Positions 53,735 to 61,273 of a DNA stretch of 64,000 bases are shown here, one piece after another. The position numbers were made by a program, and so were the translations under genes. The notes beneath the pieces were generated by a model, which was not told the DNA's origin, searched no databases, and saw nothing but the letters and a program-made list of their open reading frames with translations. Positions within the stretch are counted from its first letter, which is position 1. Each line of letters opens with the position of its first letter. This DNA is from Stigmatella erecta (GTDB lineage: Bacteria > Myxococcota > Myxococcia > Myxococcales > Myxococcaceae): contig NZ_FOIJ01000012.1 of NCBI RefSeq assembly GCF_900111745.1, positions 124,001 to 188,000 on the forward strand, written 5' to 3'.

Positions 53735-55381
53735 GTGACGCCGGACCCCGCCCCGCCGCCCTCGCCCGCTCCGGTCTGGACCTCCCGCTGGGTCTGGGCC
53801 GTGCTGGCCGGGCTGTACGTGCTGGCGTTTCCCTACCACCCGGGCCTGCGCTCGCCCAACGAGCTGTGCCGGCTGTGGCAGACCCGGGCGCTGGTCGAAT
53901 ACGGCACGCTGGACATCAACCAGGCGCTTCAGGACTACGGCTACGTGGGGGACCTGTCGGTGAAGGACGGGAAGTACTACCCCTCCAAGGCACCGCTGAT
54001 GTCCTTCGCGGCGGTGCCGCTCTACGCGGGGTTGAGGGCCGCGGGCGGAGGGTTCCGGTACGCGGTGCCCGAAGTCCCGCTGGTCTTCTTCAGCCGGCTG
54101 TTGCTCACGGTGCTGCCCACCCTGGCGATGCTGTGGGCCGTGCGCCGCTTCCTGCTCGCCTACGTGAGCCCCGCGGTCGCGGACGGGGTGACGGTGACGT
54201 ACGGGCTGGGCTCCCTGGCCTACAGCTACTCCCTGCTCTTCATGAGCCACCAGCCCACGGCGGTGCTGCTCTTCGGGGGCTTCTACGCCCTGTGGCGGTG
54301 CGCGCGGGGCGAGTGGCGGGAGCGTGGCTACCTCGTGGCCGGGGCCTTCACGGGGGCCACGGTGGCGGCCGAGTACACCGGGGCGCTGGGGGTGGTGGGG
54401 CTGGGGGTGTACGCGGCGCTCGGCCTGCTGGGGCGCCCGGAGCCCTGGCGGACCCGGCTCGTCCTCATGGGGCGGGCCCTGGGGCTGGCCACGCTGGGCG
54501 CCCTGCCCTTCGTGGTGGCGCTGATGCTCTACCACCAGGCGGCCTTCGGGCACCCGCTGGCGAGCGGCTACAAGTACCTCAACGACGCGGCCTACCAGCC
54601 GTGGCACCTGGGCGGCTTCCTGGGCATCCGCTATCCGGATCCCCGCGCCTTCCTGCTCTCGTTCTTCTCGCCGCTGCGCGGGCTGTTCACCCTCTCGCCG
54701 TTCCTGCTGCTGGCCCTGCCGGGCCTCGTCCTCCTGCGGCGGGAGGCCCGGGCCTCCGGAGAGGGGCGAGCGCTCTTCTGGCTCACGGCGGTGCTCCTGG
54801 CCGCGTACACGTACTTCACCTCCTCGTTCTCCTATGACTCGTGGGGCTGGACGACGGGCCCCCGCCACCTGACGGGGCTGGTGCCCTTCCTGCTGCTGCC
54901 CATTGCCTGGGTCCTGGAGCGCTTGCGCGCGGGCCATCACCCTTGGCTGCTGGGCGCCGCGGCGGCGGCATGCGCGGTGTCCATCCTCATCACCGGCGCG
55001 GTGACGCTCATCAACTACGTGCCGGACCAGGTCTCCAGCGCGCTCCTCGCCCTGACCGTTCCCCTGCTGAAGGCGGGCTACCTGACGCCCACCGTGCTGA
55101 GCTTCTGGGGCATCCCCCAACCGCTGGCGGCGCTCCCCCTGCTCCTGGCCTTGCTGGCGATGGCGGCCTGGGCCTTCCTTCGGCTGGGCTCGCGGGAGCA
55201 CACCCGGCCCCCCGGGGCGGTGCTGGCGGGAGGCGCGCTGCTCGCGGGCCTGCTACTGGCCGCGCAGCTGCCGGGCACGGCCCACCACGCGGGGGACCAA
55301 GAGGCGCTGCGGCTCCTGGAGTCCGTGTGGCTCACGCCCCCGGGCCAGGCGGTGCCCTTCTGGCCCTCCGCCTCCCTCTGA
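53735..55381 (+). CDS. GT39-like polytopic membrane glycosyltransferase
   Basis: 548 aa from GTG 53735. About eleven to twelve membrane segments. The first periplasmic loop (RSPNELCRLWQTRALVEYGTLDI...KYYPSKAPLMSF) resembles the ArnT/PMT-type loop, where an Asp/Glu pair acts in catalysis. It would transfer sugar from a polyprenyl carrier on the periplasmic side. It pairs with the GT2-methyltransferase gene just upstream, whose product could make its donor. The acceptor is unknown. Confidence 0.75.
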   Translation: MTPDPAPPPSPAPVWTSRWVWAVLAGLYVLAFPYHPGLRSPNELCRLWQTRALVEYGTLDINQALQDYGYVGDLSVKDGKYYPSKAPLMSFAAVPLYAGLRAAGGGFRYAVPEVPLVFFSRLLLTVLPTLAMLWAVRRFLLAYVSPAVADGVTVTYGLGSLAYSYSLLFMSHQPTAVLLFGGFYALWRCARGEWRERGYLVAGAFTGATVAAEYTGALGVVGLGVYAALGLLGRPEPWRTRLVLMGRALGLATLGALPFVVALMLYHQAAFGHPLASGYKYLNDAAYQPWHLGGFLGIRYPDPRAFLLSFFSPLRGLFTLSPFLLLALPGLVLLRREARASGEGRALFWLTAVLLAAYTYFTSSFSYDSWGWTTGPRHLTGLVPFLLLPIAWVLERLRAGHHPWLLGAAAAACAVSILITGAVTLINYVPDQVSSALLALTVPLLKAGYLTPTVLSFWGIPQPLAALPLLLALLAMAAWAFLRLGSREHTRPPGAVLAGGALLAGLLLAAQLPGTAHHAGDQEALRLLESVWLTPPGQAVPFWPSASL

Positions 55382-55382
55382 C

Positions 55383-56222
55383 TTAGCGGGGCGTCCCGAG
55401 CTGCGCGGCGTCCATACGGGCCTTCTCCTCGATCATGAGGGTGCGCACATGCTCCAGCAGCCCGGGCACGCTGTTGCCATGGTCCGCGGGCTGCACGGGG
55501 GGCAGCACCCGCACGTGGCACCGGGCCCGGGTCTGAAGCTTCAGGCCATGCTTGGGCAGGGTCCGCGCGGTGCCCGTGAGGACCACGGGGATGACGGGGC
55601 ACTGCAACTTCACCGCGAGGTGGAAGGCCCCCTCCTTGAAGGCCTTGATGTGGCCATCCGGGGAGCGCGTTCCCTCGGGGAACATGAGGATGGGCACGCC
55701 CCGGAGGAGCCACTTCTCACACTCCACCATCATCCGCCCGACGCTCTCCCGGTCGCCGCGCACCAGGGGCACGTAGCGGTTGAGCGTCATGTTCCAGCCG
55801 ATGAACGGCAGCCGGAAGTTGGCGGCCTTGGACACCCACTTGAAGGGCCGGTAGAGGCCGAACAGCACGAGGATGTCGCCCAGCGACTCGTGGTTGGCCA
55901 CCAGCACCGCGGCGCCCCGCCACGGCAGGTGCTCCCGGCCCTCTACCCGGCAGCTCCAGAGCGGGTTCGCGTAGATGTAGAGCTGGGCCCAGAAGCACGA
56001 GTACAGGTGGAGGATCCGCCCGTTCCGGTCGAACGGGAGCGTGAGCGCCCAGAGCACCAGCGCGCCCAGGTAGAACCCCAGGCTGGAGAGCGCGAAGAAC
56101 GACCAGAAGACGATGGAGAAGAGGAGTCGAATGGTGCGGGCCAGTGTGCCACACGCTTGCTTGCCTGACAGTGAAAACGCGGGCGCTGCCCACCTTGGGG
56201 CCGGGTGTGGTACTGGCACGTG
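55383..56222 (-). CDS. plsC: 1-acyl-glycerol-3-phosphate acyltransferase
   Basis: About 279 aa. Signature block I NHESLGD (H-x4-D), block II around GWNMTLNRYVPLVRGDRES, block III FPEGTRSPDGHIKAFKEGAF and block IV VIPVVLTGT are all present, so it acylates lysophosphatidic acid at the inner membrane. A strong hydrophobic N-terminal segment lies at about residues 33-60. The start is uncertain: GTG 56222 has GGAGG 11 nt upstream and GTG 56231 overlaps that site. Either start interleaves with the start of the divergent AlkB-like gene. Confidence 0.88.
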   Translation of the reverse strand, partial: HVPVPHPAPRWAAPAFSLSGKQACGTLARTIRLLFSIVFWSFFALSSLGFYLGALVLWALTLPFDRNGRILHLYSCFWAQLYIYANPLWSCRVEGREHLPWRGAAVLVANHESLGDILVLFGLYRPFKWVSKAANFRLPFIGWNMTLNRYVPLVRGDRESVGRMMVECEKWLLRGVPILMFPEGTRSPDGHIKAFKEGAFHLAVKLQCPVIPVVLTGTARTLPKHGLKLQTRARCHVRVLPPVQPADHGNSVPGLLEHVRTLMIEEKARMDAAQLGTPR

Positions 56223-56224
56223 AC

Positions 56225-57100
56225 ATGGCACCTCCCCCCCGCCGGGGCCCCTCGCTGGCCGCCCGGTCCCGCCAGCGCACGCCAGGCCACCACTACAACG
56301 CGAGCTTCCTGTCCGCGGCGGACCGCACGGAAATCCTCACCTGGCTGGGGGGCCTGAAGCCGCTGTGGGAGGAGCGCTATTCGAAGCACTTCCCACCGCC
56401 GCCCGGCCAGAGCCAGCGGCGGCTCCTGCGCCCCGTGTACTGGCTGGGCAACTGGCAGTTCGCGTGCCTCGACTACTACCGGCCCCCCAAGGGGGTGATG
56501 AACCGGTGCGTGCAGGCAGAGCCATTCCCCCCCGTGCTCCAGCGCCAGGTGCAGAAGGTGGAGGAGCTGGCGCGCCGCATGTTCCGGGGGCCGGACATGC
56601 CGCAGGGCTGGCACCTCAACACCTGCCTGGTGAACTTCTACGGTAACCGGCTGGAGGACGGGCGCTGGGTGGACACCGCGCGCGTGGGCGAGCACAAGGA
56701 CTTCGAGCCGGGGCCGGTAGCCTCGCTCTCCCTGGGGGAGCGGGCCCTCATCCAGTTCGTCACCTCCACGCGCCCGGGCGAGCGCGACGAGGTGGTGCTG
56801 GAGCAGTGGCTCGACGATGGCGCGCTGCAGCTCTTCGGCGGCGCGCAGTGGAAGGAGAAGACCTTCCACCGGGTGCAGCGGGTGGACACCCGCGCGGGGC
56901 ACCTGCTGCCCCCGGAGATTCCCGGCTTCCAGACGCGCCGGGTGAACTTCACCTTCCGCTACGTGCCCGACGCGCACGTGATTCCCTTCGCGCGGCTCTC
57001 CCCCGAGGCGCGCGAGGACGTGACGCCCTACGTCCGCACGCTGGCCGAGGGCAGCGCCTTCTTCCGGAAGGAACTCGAGCGCGAAACGTCCGGGACCTGA
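56225..57100 (+). CDS. AlkB-like 2OG-Fe(II) dioxygenase
   Basis: 291 aa. Iron ligands His157 and Asp159 (RVGEHKDFEPGPVASLSLG, the AlkB-type signature) and His215 (TFHRVQRVD); 2-oxoglutarate-binding Arg239 or Arg245 in RRVNFTFRYV. HLNTCLVNFYGNRL before the HxD is the usual N-x-Y nucleotide-recognition strand. It could repair alkylated nucleic acid or hydroxylate another substrate. ATG 56225 lacks a clear ribosome binding site. The 5' end abuts or overlaps divergent plsC. Confidence 0.85.
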   Translation: MAPPPRRGPSLAARSRQRTPGHHYNASFLSAADRTEILTWLGGLKPLWEERYSKHFPPPPGQSQRRLLRPVYWLGNWQFACLDYYRPPKGVMNRCVQAEPFPPVLQRQVQKVEELARRMFRGPDMPQGWHLNTCLVNFYGNRLEDGRWVDTARVGEHKDFEPGPVASLSLGERALIQFVTSTRPGERDEVVLEQWLDDGALQLFGGAQWKEKTFHRVQRVDTRAGHLLPPEIPGFQTRRVNFTFRYVPDAHVIPFARLSPEAREDVTPYVRTLAEGSAFFRKELERETSGT

Positions 57101-57119
57101 GACGCTTCGCGGGGACGGC

Positions 57120-57980
57120 TCAGCCAGCCTCCGCGCGGCGCACCGGCTCCGGCACGGACGCCCCCGCGGGCTTGGCCTGCTTCGAGATGGTGGAGGAGAG
57201 CACCACCATGCCGCCCAGGTTCTTGAGACCGGGGATCGACAGCAGCGCATAGTCCGCCGCGTGGAGCAGCTCGGTGGCGAGCCGCCGGGCCGTCGACGCC
57301 CGCTCGTAGCTGGTGCCCTTCATCACGAAGCGGTTGAACCAGCTGAGCAGCGAGAAGTGCCGCATCTGCGTGCCGGGCAGGCGCTGGAGGATGAGGTTCA
57401 GCTCGGCGGACTCCAGCGGACGCTCGTCCGGGGTCGCCCCCTCGTGAATGGGGATGTGCGACCGCAGCCGCCGGAGCGCGGGGCTGAGGCTGAGCGGCTC
57501 GGAGAAGATGACCCGGGCACCGGGCTTGGCCCAGCGCTCCAGCTGCGCCAGCACGCCCTCCAGCTCGGGAATCAGGTGGTGGAGGATGCCGTCGCCCCAG
57601 ATGACATCGAAGGTGTTCTCGGGGAAGTCGGCCAGCTCCAGCGGGGAGCAGTGGAACGTCACCCGGTCCTGGACACCGGCCAGGCGGGCCCGCTCGGTCG
57701 CCAGCTCGATCGAGCGGGACGAGATGTCGATGCCGGTCACCCGGGCGCCCCGGCTGGCCAGCAGGATGCTGTTGGAGCCGTCGCCGCACCCGACATCCAG
57801 CACATGAAGCCCGTTCAAGTCGCCGAGGCGTTCGAACCGGAACTCCTTGTTGAACCACGGACGCAACCGGCCACTGTACCGGCGGAGGATGGCAGGGTCC
57901 ATCCAAGGAATCTTCCCAAGCTGCGACTCCGCCAACCGATCGAAGAACTCCGCCTCAGACGCCCACCGCTTCGACCTCAT
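57120..57980 (-). CDS. SAM-dependent methyltransferase
   Basis: 286 aa. Class I fold with motif I HVLDVGCGDGSNSILLA (about residues 59-75), acidic motif GIDISSRSIELA and motif IV DVIWGDGILHHLIPE. The C-terminal 90 residues are a helical lid. It is close to UbiE/Ubi-G-like small-molecule methyltransferases; the substrate is unknown. It converges with the AlkB-like gene (20 bp) and may belong to the polysaccharide region. Confidence 0.88.
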   Translation of the reverse strand: MRSKRWASEAEFFDRLAESQLGKIPWMDPAILRRYSGRLRPWFNKEFRFERLGDLNGLHVLDVGCGDGSNSILLASRGARVTGIDISSRSIELATERARLAGVQDRVTFHCSPLELADFPENTFDVIWGDGILHHLIPELEGVLAQLERWAKPGARVIFSEPLSLSPALRRLRSHIPIHEGATPDERPLESAELNLILQRLPGTQMRHFSLLSWFNRFVMKGTSYERASTARRLATELLHAADYALLSIPGLKNLGGMVVLSSTISKQAKPAGASVPEPVRRAEAG

Positions 57981-58299
57981 GTCTCACCCGCCCATCCGAT
58001 TGTCTCAGCGGGGGGAACGTAGGGACTGGGCTTTTTGGACGAAACTTCCAGCGGGGCCGGTGGGGCGATCTGCTGTTGCTGGCCGGACAGAGCCCAGCCA
58101 CCCCAGGGGTGGGTAGCCGACACTGTTCCGGGCCCACACCTCCCTGCGGCCTCAGGACCCGTTGGATCTAAACCGGTTTTACACAGAATCTCAATTTTTC
58201 TTTTTCTACAGAGATCCCAAGAAAACGGAGCGACGCAACCACTTCTCGAATGAGGCCGGCATGTCGTCGGCCCACGCCGGGCAGCAGAGGAGGCGCGAC
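57981..58299. other. Divergent intergenic region, A/T-rich core
   Basis: 319 bp between the divergent methyltransferase and the VCBS lipoprotein gene. The stretch 58165-58220 is unusually A/T-rich, with several T-runs, and is the likely promoter zone of the lipoprotein gene. The coding frame of that gene is open back to 58162, but the part before 58300 has no coding character. No operator was identified. Confidence 0.4.
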
Positions 58300-61155
58300 A
58301 TGGATCAGGCACGAGGCACCCATGGCCGTGGACGTGGGGAAACGGGACACCCCTGGCGCAAGCGGCTCTTCGCCGCGCTCATGGCGCTGGGGGCCGGAGG
58401 GTGCAGCGAGACCACGGCCCCCGCACCGCAGGTGAGCGGCAAGGAGGCGAGCGCCCTCTCGGAGGCCTGCGACGCGCAGCCCCCCTTCGAGCCCAACTTC
58501 GAGCCCGAGTTGCAGTGGGCCTGGACGGGCAGCCAGCAGGCGCCCGAGTTCAACCAGGTGATGATGACGCCGGTGGTCATCGACGTGAACGGCGACGGCG
58601 TCCCGGACATCGTCTTCAGCACCTTCAAGAATGGCGCGGGGGACGCCATCTGGAAGGAGGGGGTGCTCCGGGCCATCAGCGGCGACGATGGGCGGGATCT
58701 CTGGGCGAACACCGACCCGGCCCACCGCATCAAGGCGGCCTCCAGCATCACCGCGGGCGACATCGACGGCGATGGCCAGGTGGAAATCTGCGGCATTCCC
58801 TCCGACGGCCGCGGCATCATCTGCTACGAGCACGACGGCACCTTCAAGTTCCGCACGGCGCCGGACGCCTTCGATTACAACGAGTGGGGCGGCCCCTCGC
58901 TGGCGGACCTCGACGGCGATGGCCAGGTGGAGATCCTCGACGGCAACCGAGTCTACAGCCACACGGGCACGTTGAAGTGGGTGGGGGCGGACGGCATGGG
59001 CGGTGCCGAGAACACCGGCCCGGTGTCCTTCGCGGCCGATATCGACGGGGACGGCAAGCAGGAGGTCATCAACGGCCGCTCCATCTACCGGCACAATGGC
59101 TCGGCCTACTGCCCCTCCGCGCCGATTCCGCATGGCTTCGCGGCGGTGGGGAACTTCGATGAGGACGCGAAGGCGGAGATTGTGGTGTCGGGCCATGGCC
59201 AGGTGAGCCTGCTCGATGACAATTGCCAGGTGCTCTGGACGTCCCCGGTGCCGGGGGGAGGGCACGGAGGCAGCCCCAACATCGGAGACTTCGACAACGA
59301 CGGCGTGCCCGAGATCGGCCTGCCCGGCACGAACGCGTACAGCGTGCTGGATTCGGATGGGAAGTTGTTGTGGAAGAGCCCCACGCAGGAACTCAGCTCC
59401 GGCAAGACGGGCTCCACCGCGTTCGACTTCGAGGATGATGGGAAGCTGGAGATCATCTACGCGGACGAGGTGCGGCTGCGCATCTATGACGGTGCCACGG
59501 GCCAGGTCCGCTTCGAGACGAACCACAGCTCCAGCACCACGCACGAGAACCCCGTCATCGCGGACGTGGACAACGACTTCGCGGCGGAGCTGGTGGTGGC
59601 CACGAACGACACGGCCTATCCGGGCTACCACGGCATCCGCGTGTACCACGACAAGAAGGAGGGCTGGGCCCACACGCGGCGCATCTGGAACCAGCACGCC
59701 TACTCCATCACCAACATCACCGACGATGGCCGGATCCCCGCCCAACCCATGCGGCACTGGCTGCAGTCCTTCCTCAATGCCTTCCGCTCCAACGTCGCCG
59801 GTTATCTGGGAGACAGTCCCCTGTTGCTTCCGGAGCTGATCACCTTCGCGGTGACAGCTCAGTGCTCCGAGGACGGGACGCTGCTCCTGAGCACCACCGT
59901 CGTGAACATGGGGGCTGGCACGGTGCCCACGGGGCTGAAGGTGGCCTTCTACCGGGGCAATCCCGCCTCGGGTGGAACCCGGTTGGGGGTGGCCGTGCTC
60001 AGCGAGGCGATTGCCTCGGGAGCCAGCCGCGAGGCGATCCTGCCGCTGAACCCTGCTCCGGGAGGAACCTTCGAGATCTTCGCCGTCGCGGATGACGACG
60101 GCACGGGCGCAGGCCGCGACACCGAATGCGATGAGACCAACAACAGCGCCTCGGCGACGATCGACCTGAGCTGCCAGGAGACCCCCACCAACGTGCCGCC
60201 CGTGGCCCTCTGTCAGGACGTCACCGTCTCCGCGGACGCCACCTGCCAGGGCACCGCCAGCATCGACCAGGGCAGCCACGATCCGGATAACCAGCCAGCG
60301 CCCCTCTCGATCTCCGAAGCCCCGAAGGGCCCGTTTGGCCTGGGTCCCCACTCCGTCACGCTGACGGCCACCGATGGGGAGGCCAGCGCCCAGTGCGTGG
60401 GCACCGTCACCGTGGTGGACACCACGAAGCCCGAGGTGAGCTGCCCGGCCGCCACCGCCCTAGAGAGCTGCTCGCCCCAGGGCACTGCCGTCACGTTCGC
60501 GGCCGCCACGGCCAGGGACAACTGCGGCGAGGCCCCTGTCACCTGCTCGCACGTCTCGGGCGCCACCTTCCCGGTGGGCACCACGCCCGTGTCCTGCTCC
60601 GCGAAGGATGGCTCGGGCAACACGGCAAGCTGTGGCTTCAACGTGACGGTGACCGGTGATACCGCGAAGCCGTCCGTGAGCTGCCCTGCCTCCAAGACGG
60701 TGGAGACCTGCGCTCGCGCGGGAGCAGCCGTCACGTTCGAGCCTCCTTCGTCCACCGATAACTGCGGTGCGGCGCCGGTGTCCTGCTCGCACGCCTCGGG
60801 CGCCACCTTCCCGGTGGGCACCACGCCCGTGTCCTGCTCCGCGAAGGATGGCTCAGGCAACACGGCAAGTTGCGGCTTCGACGTGAAGGTGACCGGCGAC
60901 ACGGCGCCTCCGGCCATCAGCTGCCCGCTGTCGGTGGAGGCCAAGGTGGGACTCGGGCAGATCGGCGTGGCGGTCAACTTCGCCACCTCGGCTACCGACA
61001 CCTGCGGCCCTGCCCCCGTGACCTGCTCGCATGCCCCGGGGCTCCTCTTCCTGCTGGGGCTGACGCCAGTCACCTGCACGGCAACGGATGCTTCCGGAAA
61101 CCAGGCTTCATGCCACTTCGGAGTCCGGGTGAGCCTGGATCTCAGCCTGCCGTAG
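58300..61155 (+). CDS. Large VCBS/CARDB/HYR surface lipoprotein
   Basis: 951 aa. ATG 58300 has GGAGG 6 nt upstream and yields a lipoprotein signal ending at Cys35 (LGAGGC). Residues about 85-490 are FG-GAP/VCBS repeats with Ca-binding loops (DVNGDGVPDIV, DIDGDGQVEI, DLDGDGQVEI, DIDGDGKQEV, DFDNDGVPEI), a probable beta-propeller. A CARDB-like domain follows (about 520-630), then a cadherin-like domain and three HYR-type modules to the end, each with Cys pairs. Likely a cell-surface binding or adhesion protein. ATG 58261 is a less supported start. It ends at a strong terminator. Confidence 0.88.
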   Translation: MDQARGTHGRGRGETGHPWRKRLFAALMALGAGGCSETTAPAPQVSGKEASALSEACDAQPPFEPNFEPELQWAWTGSQQAPEFNQVMMTPVVIDVNGDGVPDIVFSTFKNGAGDAIWKEGVLRAISGDDGRDLWANTDPAHRIKAASSITAGDIDGDGQVEICGIPSDGRGIICYEHDGTFKFRTAPDAFDYNEWGGPSLADLDGDGQVEILDGNRVYSHTGTLKWVGADGMGGAENTGPVSFAADIDGDGKQEVINGRSIYRHNGSAYCPSAPIPHGFAAVGNFDEDAKAEIVVSGHGQVSLLDDNCQVLWTSPVPGGGHGGSPNIGDFDNDGVPEIGLPGTNAYSVLDSDGKLLWKSPTQELSSGKTGSTAFDFEDDGKLEIIYADEVRLRIYDGATGQVRFETNHSSSTTHENPVIADVDNDFAAELVVATNDTAYPGYHGIRVYHDKKEGWAHTRRIWNQHAYSITNITDDGRIPAQPMRHWLQSFLNAFRSNVAGYLGDSPLLLPELITFAVTAQCSEDGTLLLSTTVVNMGAGTVPTGLKVAFYRGNPASGGTRLGVAVLSEAIASGASREAILPLNPAPGGTFEIFAVADDDGTGAGRDTECDETNNSASATIDLSCQETPTNVPPVALCQDVTVSADATCQGTASIDQGSHDPDNQPAPLSISEAPKGPFGLGPHSVTLTATDGEASAQCVGTVTVVDTTKPEVSCPAATALESCSPQGTAVTFAAATARDNCGEAPVTCSHVSGATFPVGTTPVSCSAKDGSGNTASCGFNVTVTGDTAKPSVSCPASKTVETCARAGAAVTFEPPSSTDNCGAAPVSCSHASGATFPVGTTPVSCSAKDGSGNTASCGFDVKVTGDTAPPAISCPLSVEAKVGLGQIGVAVNFATSATDTCGPAPVTCSHAPGLLFLLGLTPVTCTATDASGNQASCHFGVRVSLDLSLP
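60549..60887 (+). repeat. Duplicated HYR module, 240-bp period
   Basis: The 99-bp block 60549-60647 recurs at 60789-60887 with about five differences, exactly 240 bp (80 codons) apart. It encodes the shared run from the SHxSGATFPVG strand to SAKDGSGNTASCGF. The near-identity at DNA level indicates a recent internal duplication in the lipoprotein gene. Confidence 0.8.
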
Positions 61156-61171
61156 CCTCTCCTGCATGAAC

Positions 61172-61214
61172 AAAGGGCCCGGACCCCTTGTAAGGGTCCG
61201 GGCCCTCTTTTTCT
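61172..61214. terminator. Strong intrinsic terminator, probably bidirectional
   Basis: A perfect 13-bp GC-rich stem (61174-61186 with 61194-61206) and 7-nt loop, followed on the plus strand by CTTTTTCT. On the minus strand the arm is followed by TTTGTT. It lies 18 bp after the VCBS lipoprotein stop and about 60 bp beyond the stop of the convergent vWA gene, so it can serve both. The rest of 61156-61273 holds nothing else. Confidence 0.92.
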
Positions 61215-61273
61215 ACGGCCTTCAGGCCCGGGAGGCGCTCCGGCTCAACGGCCCGGAGACCCCCGGTCCTGCA

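Noticed and set aside
58168-60351. 727-codon minus-strand frame opposite the VCBS lipoprotein
   Set aside because: Antisense shadow without signal, domain or ribosome binding site.
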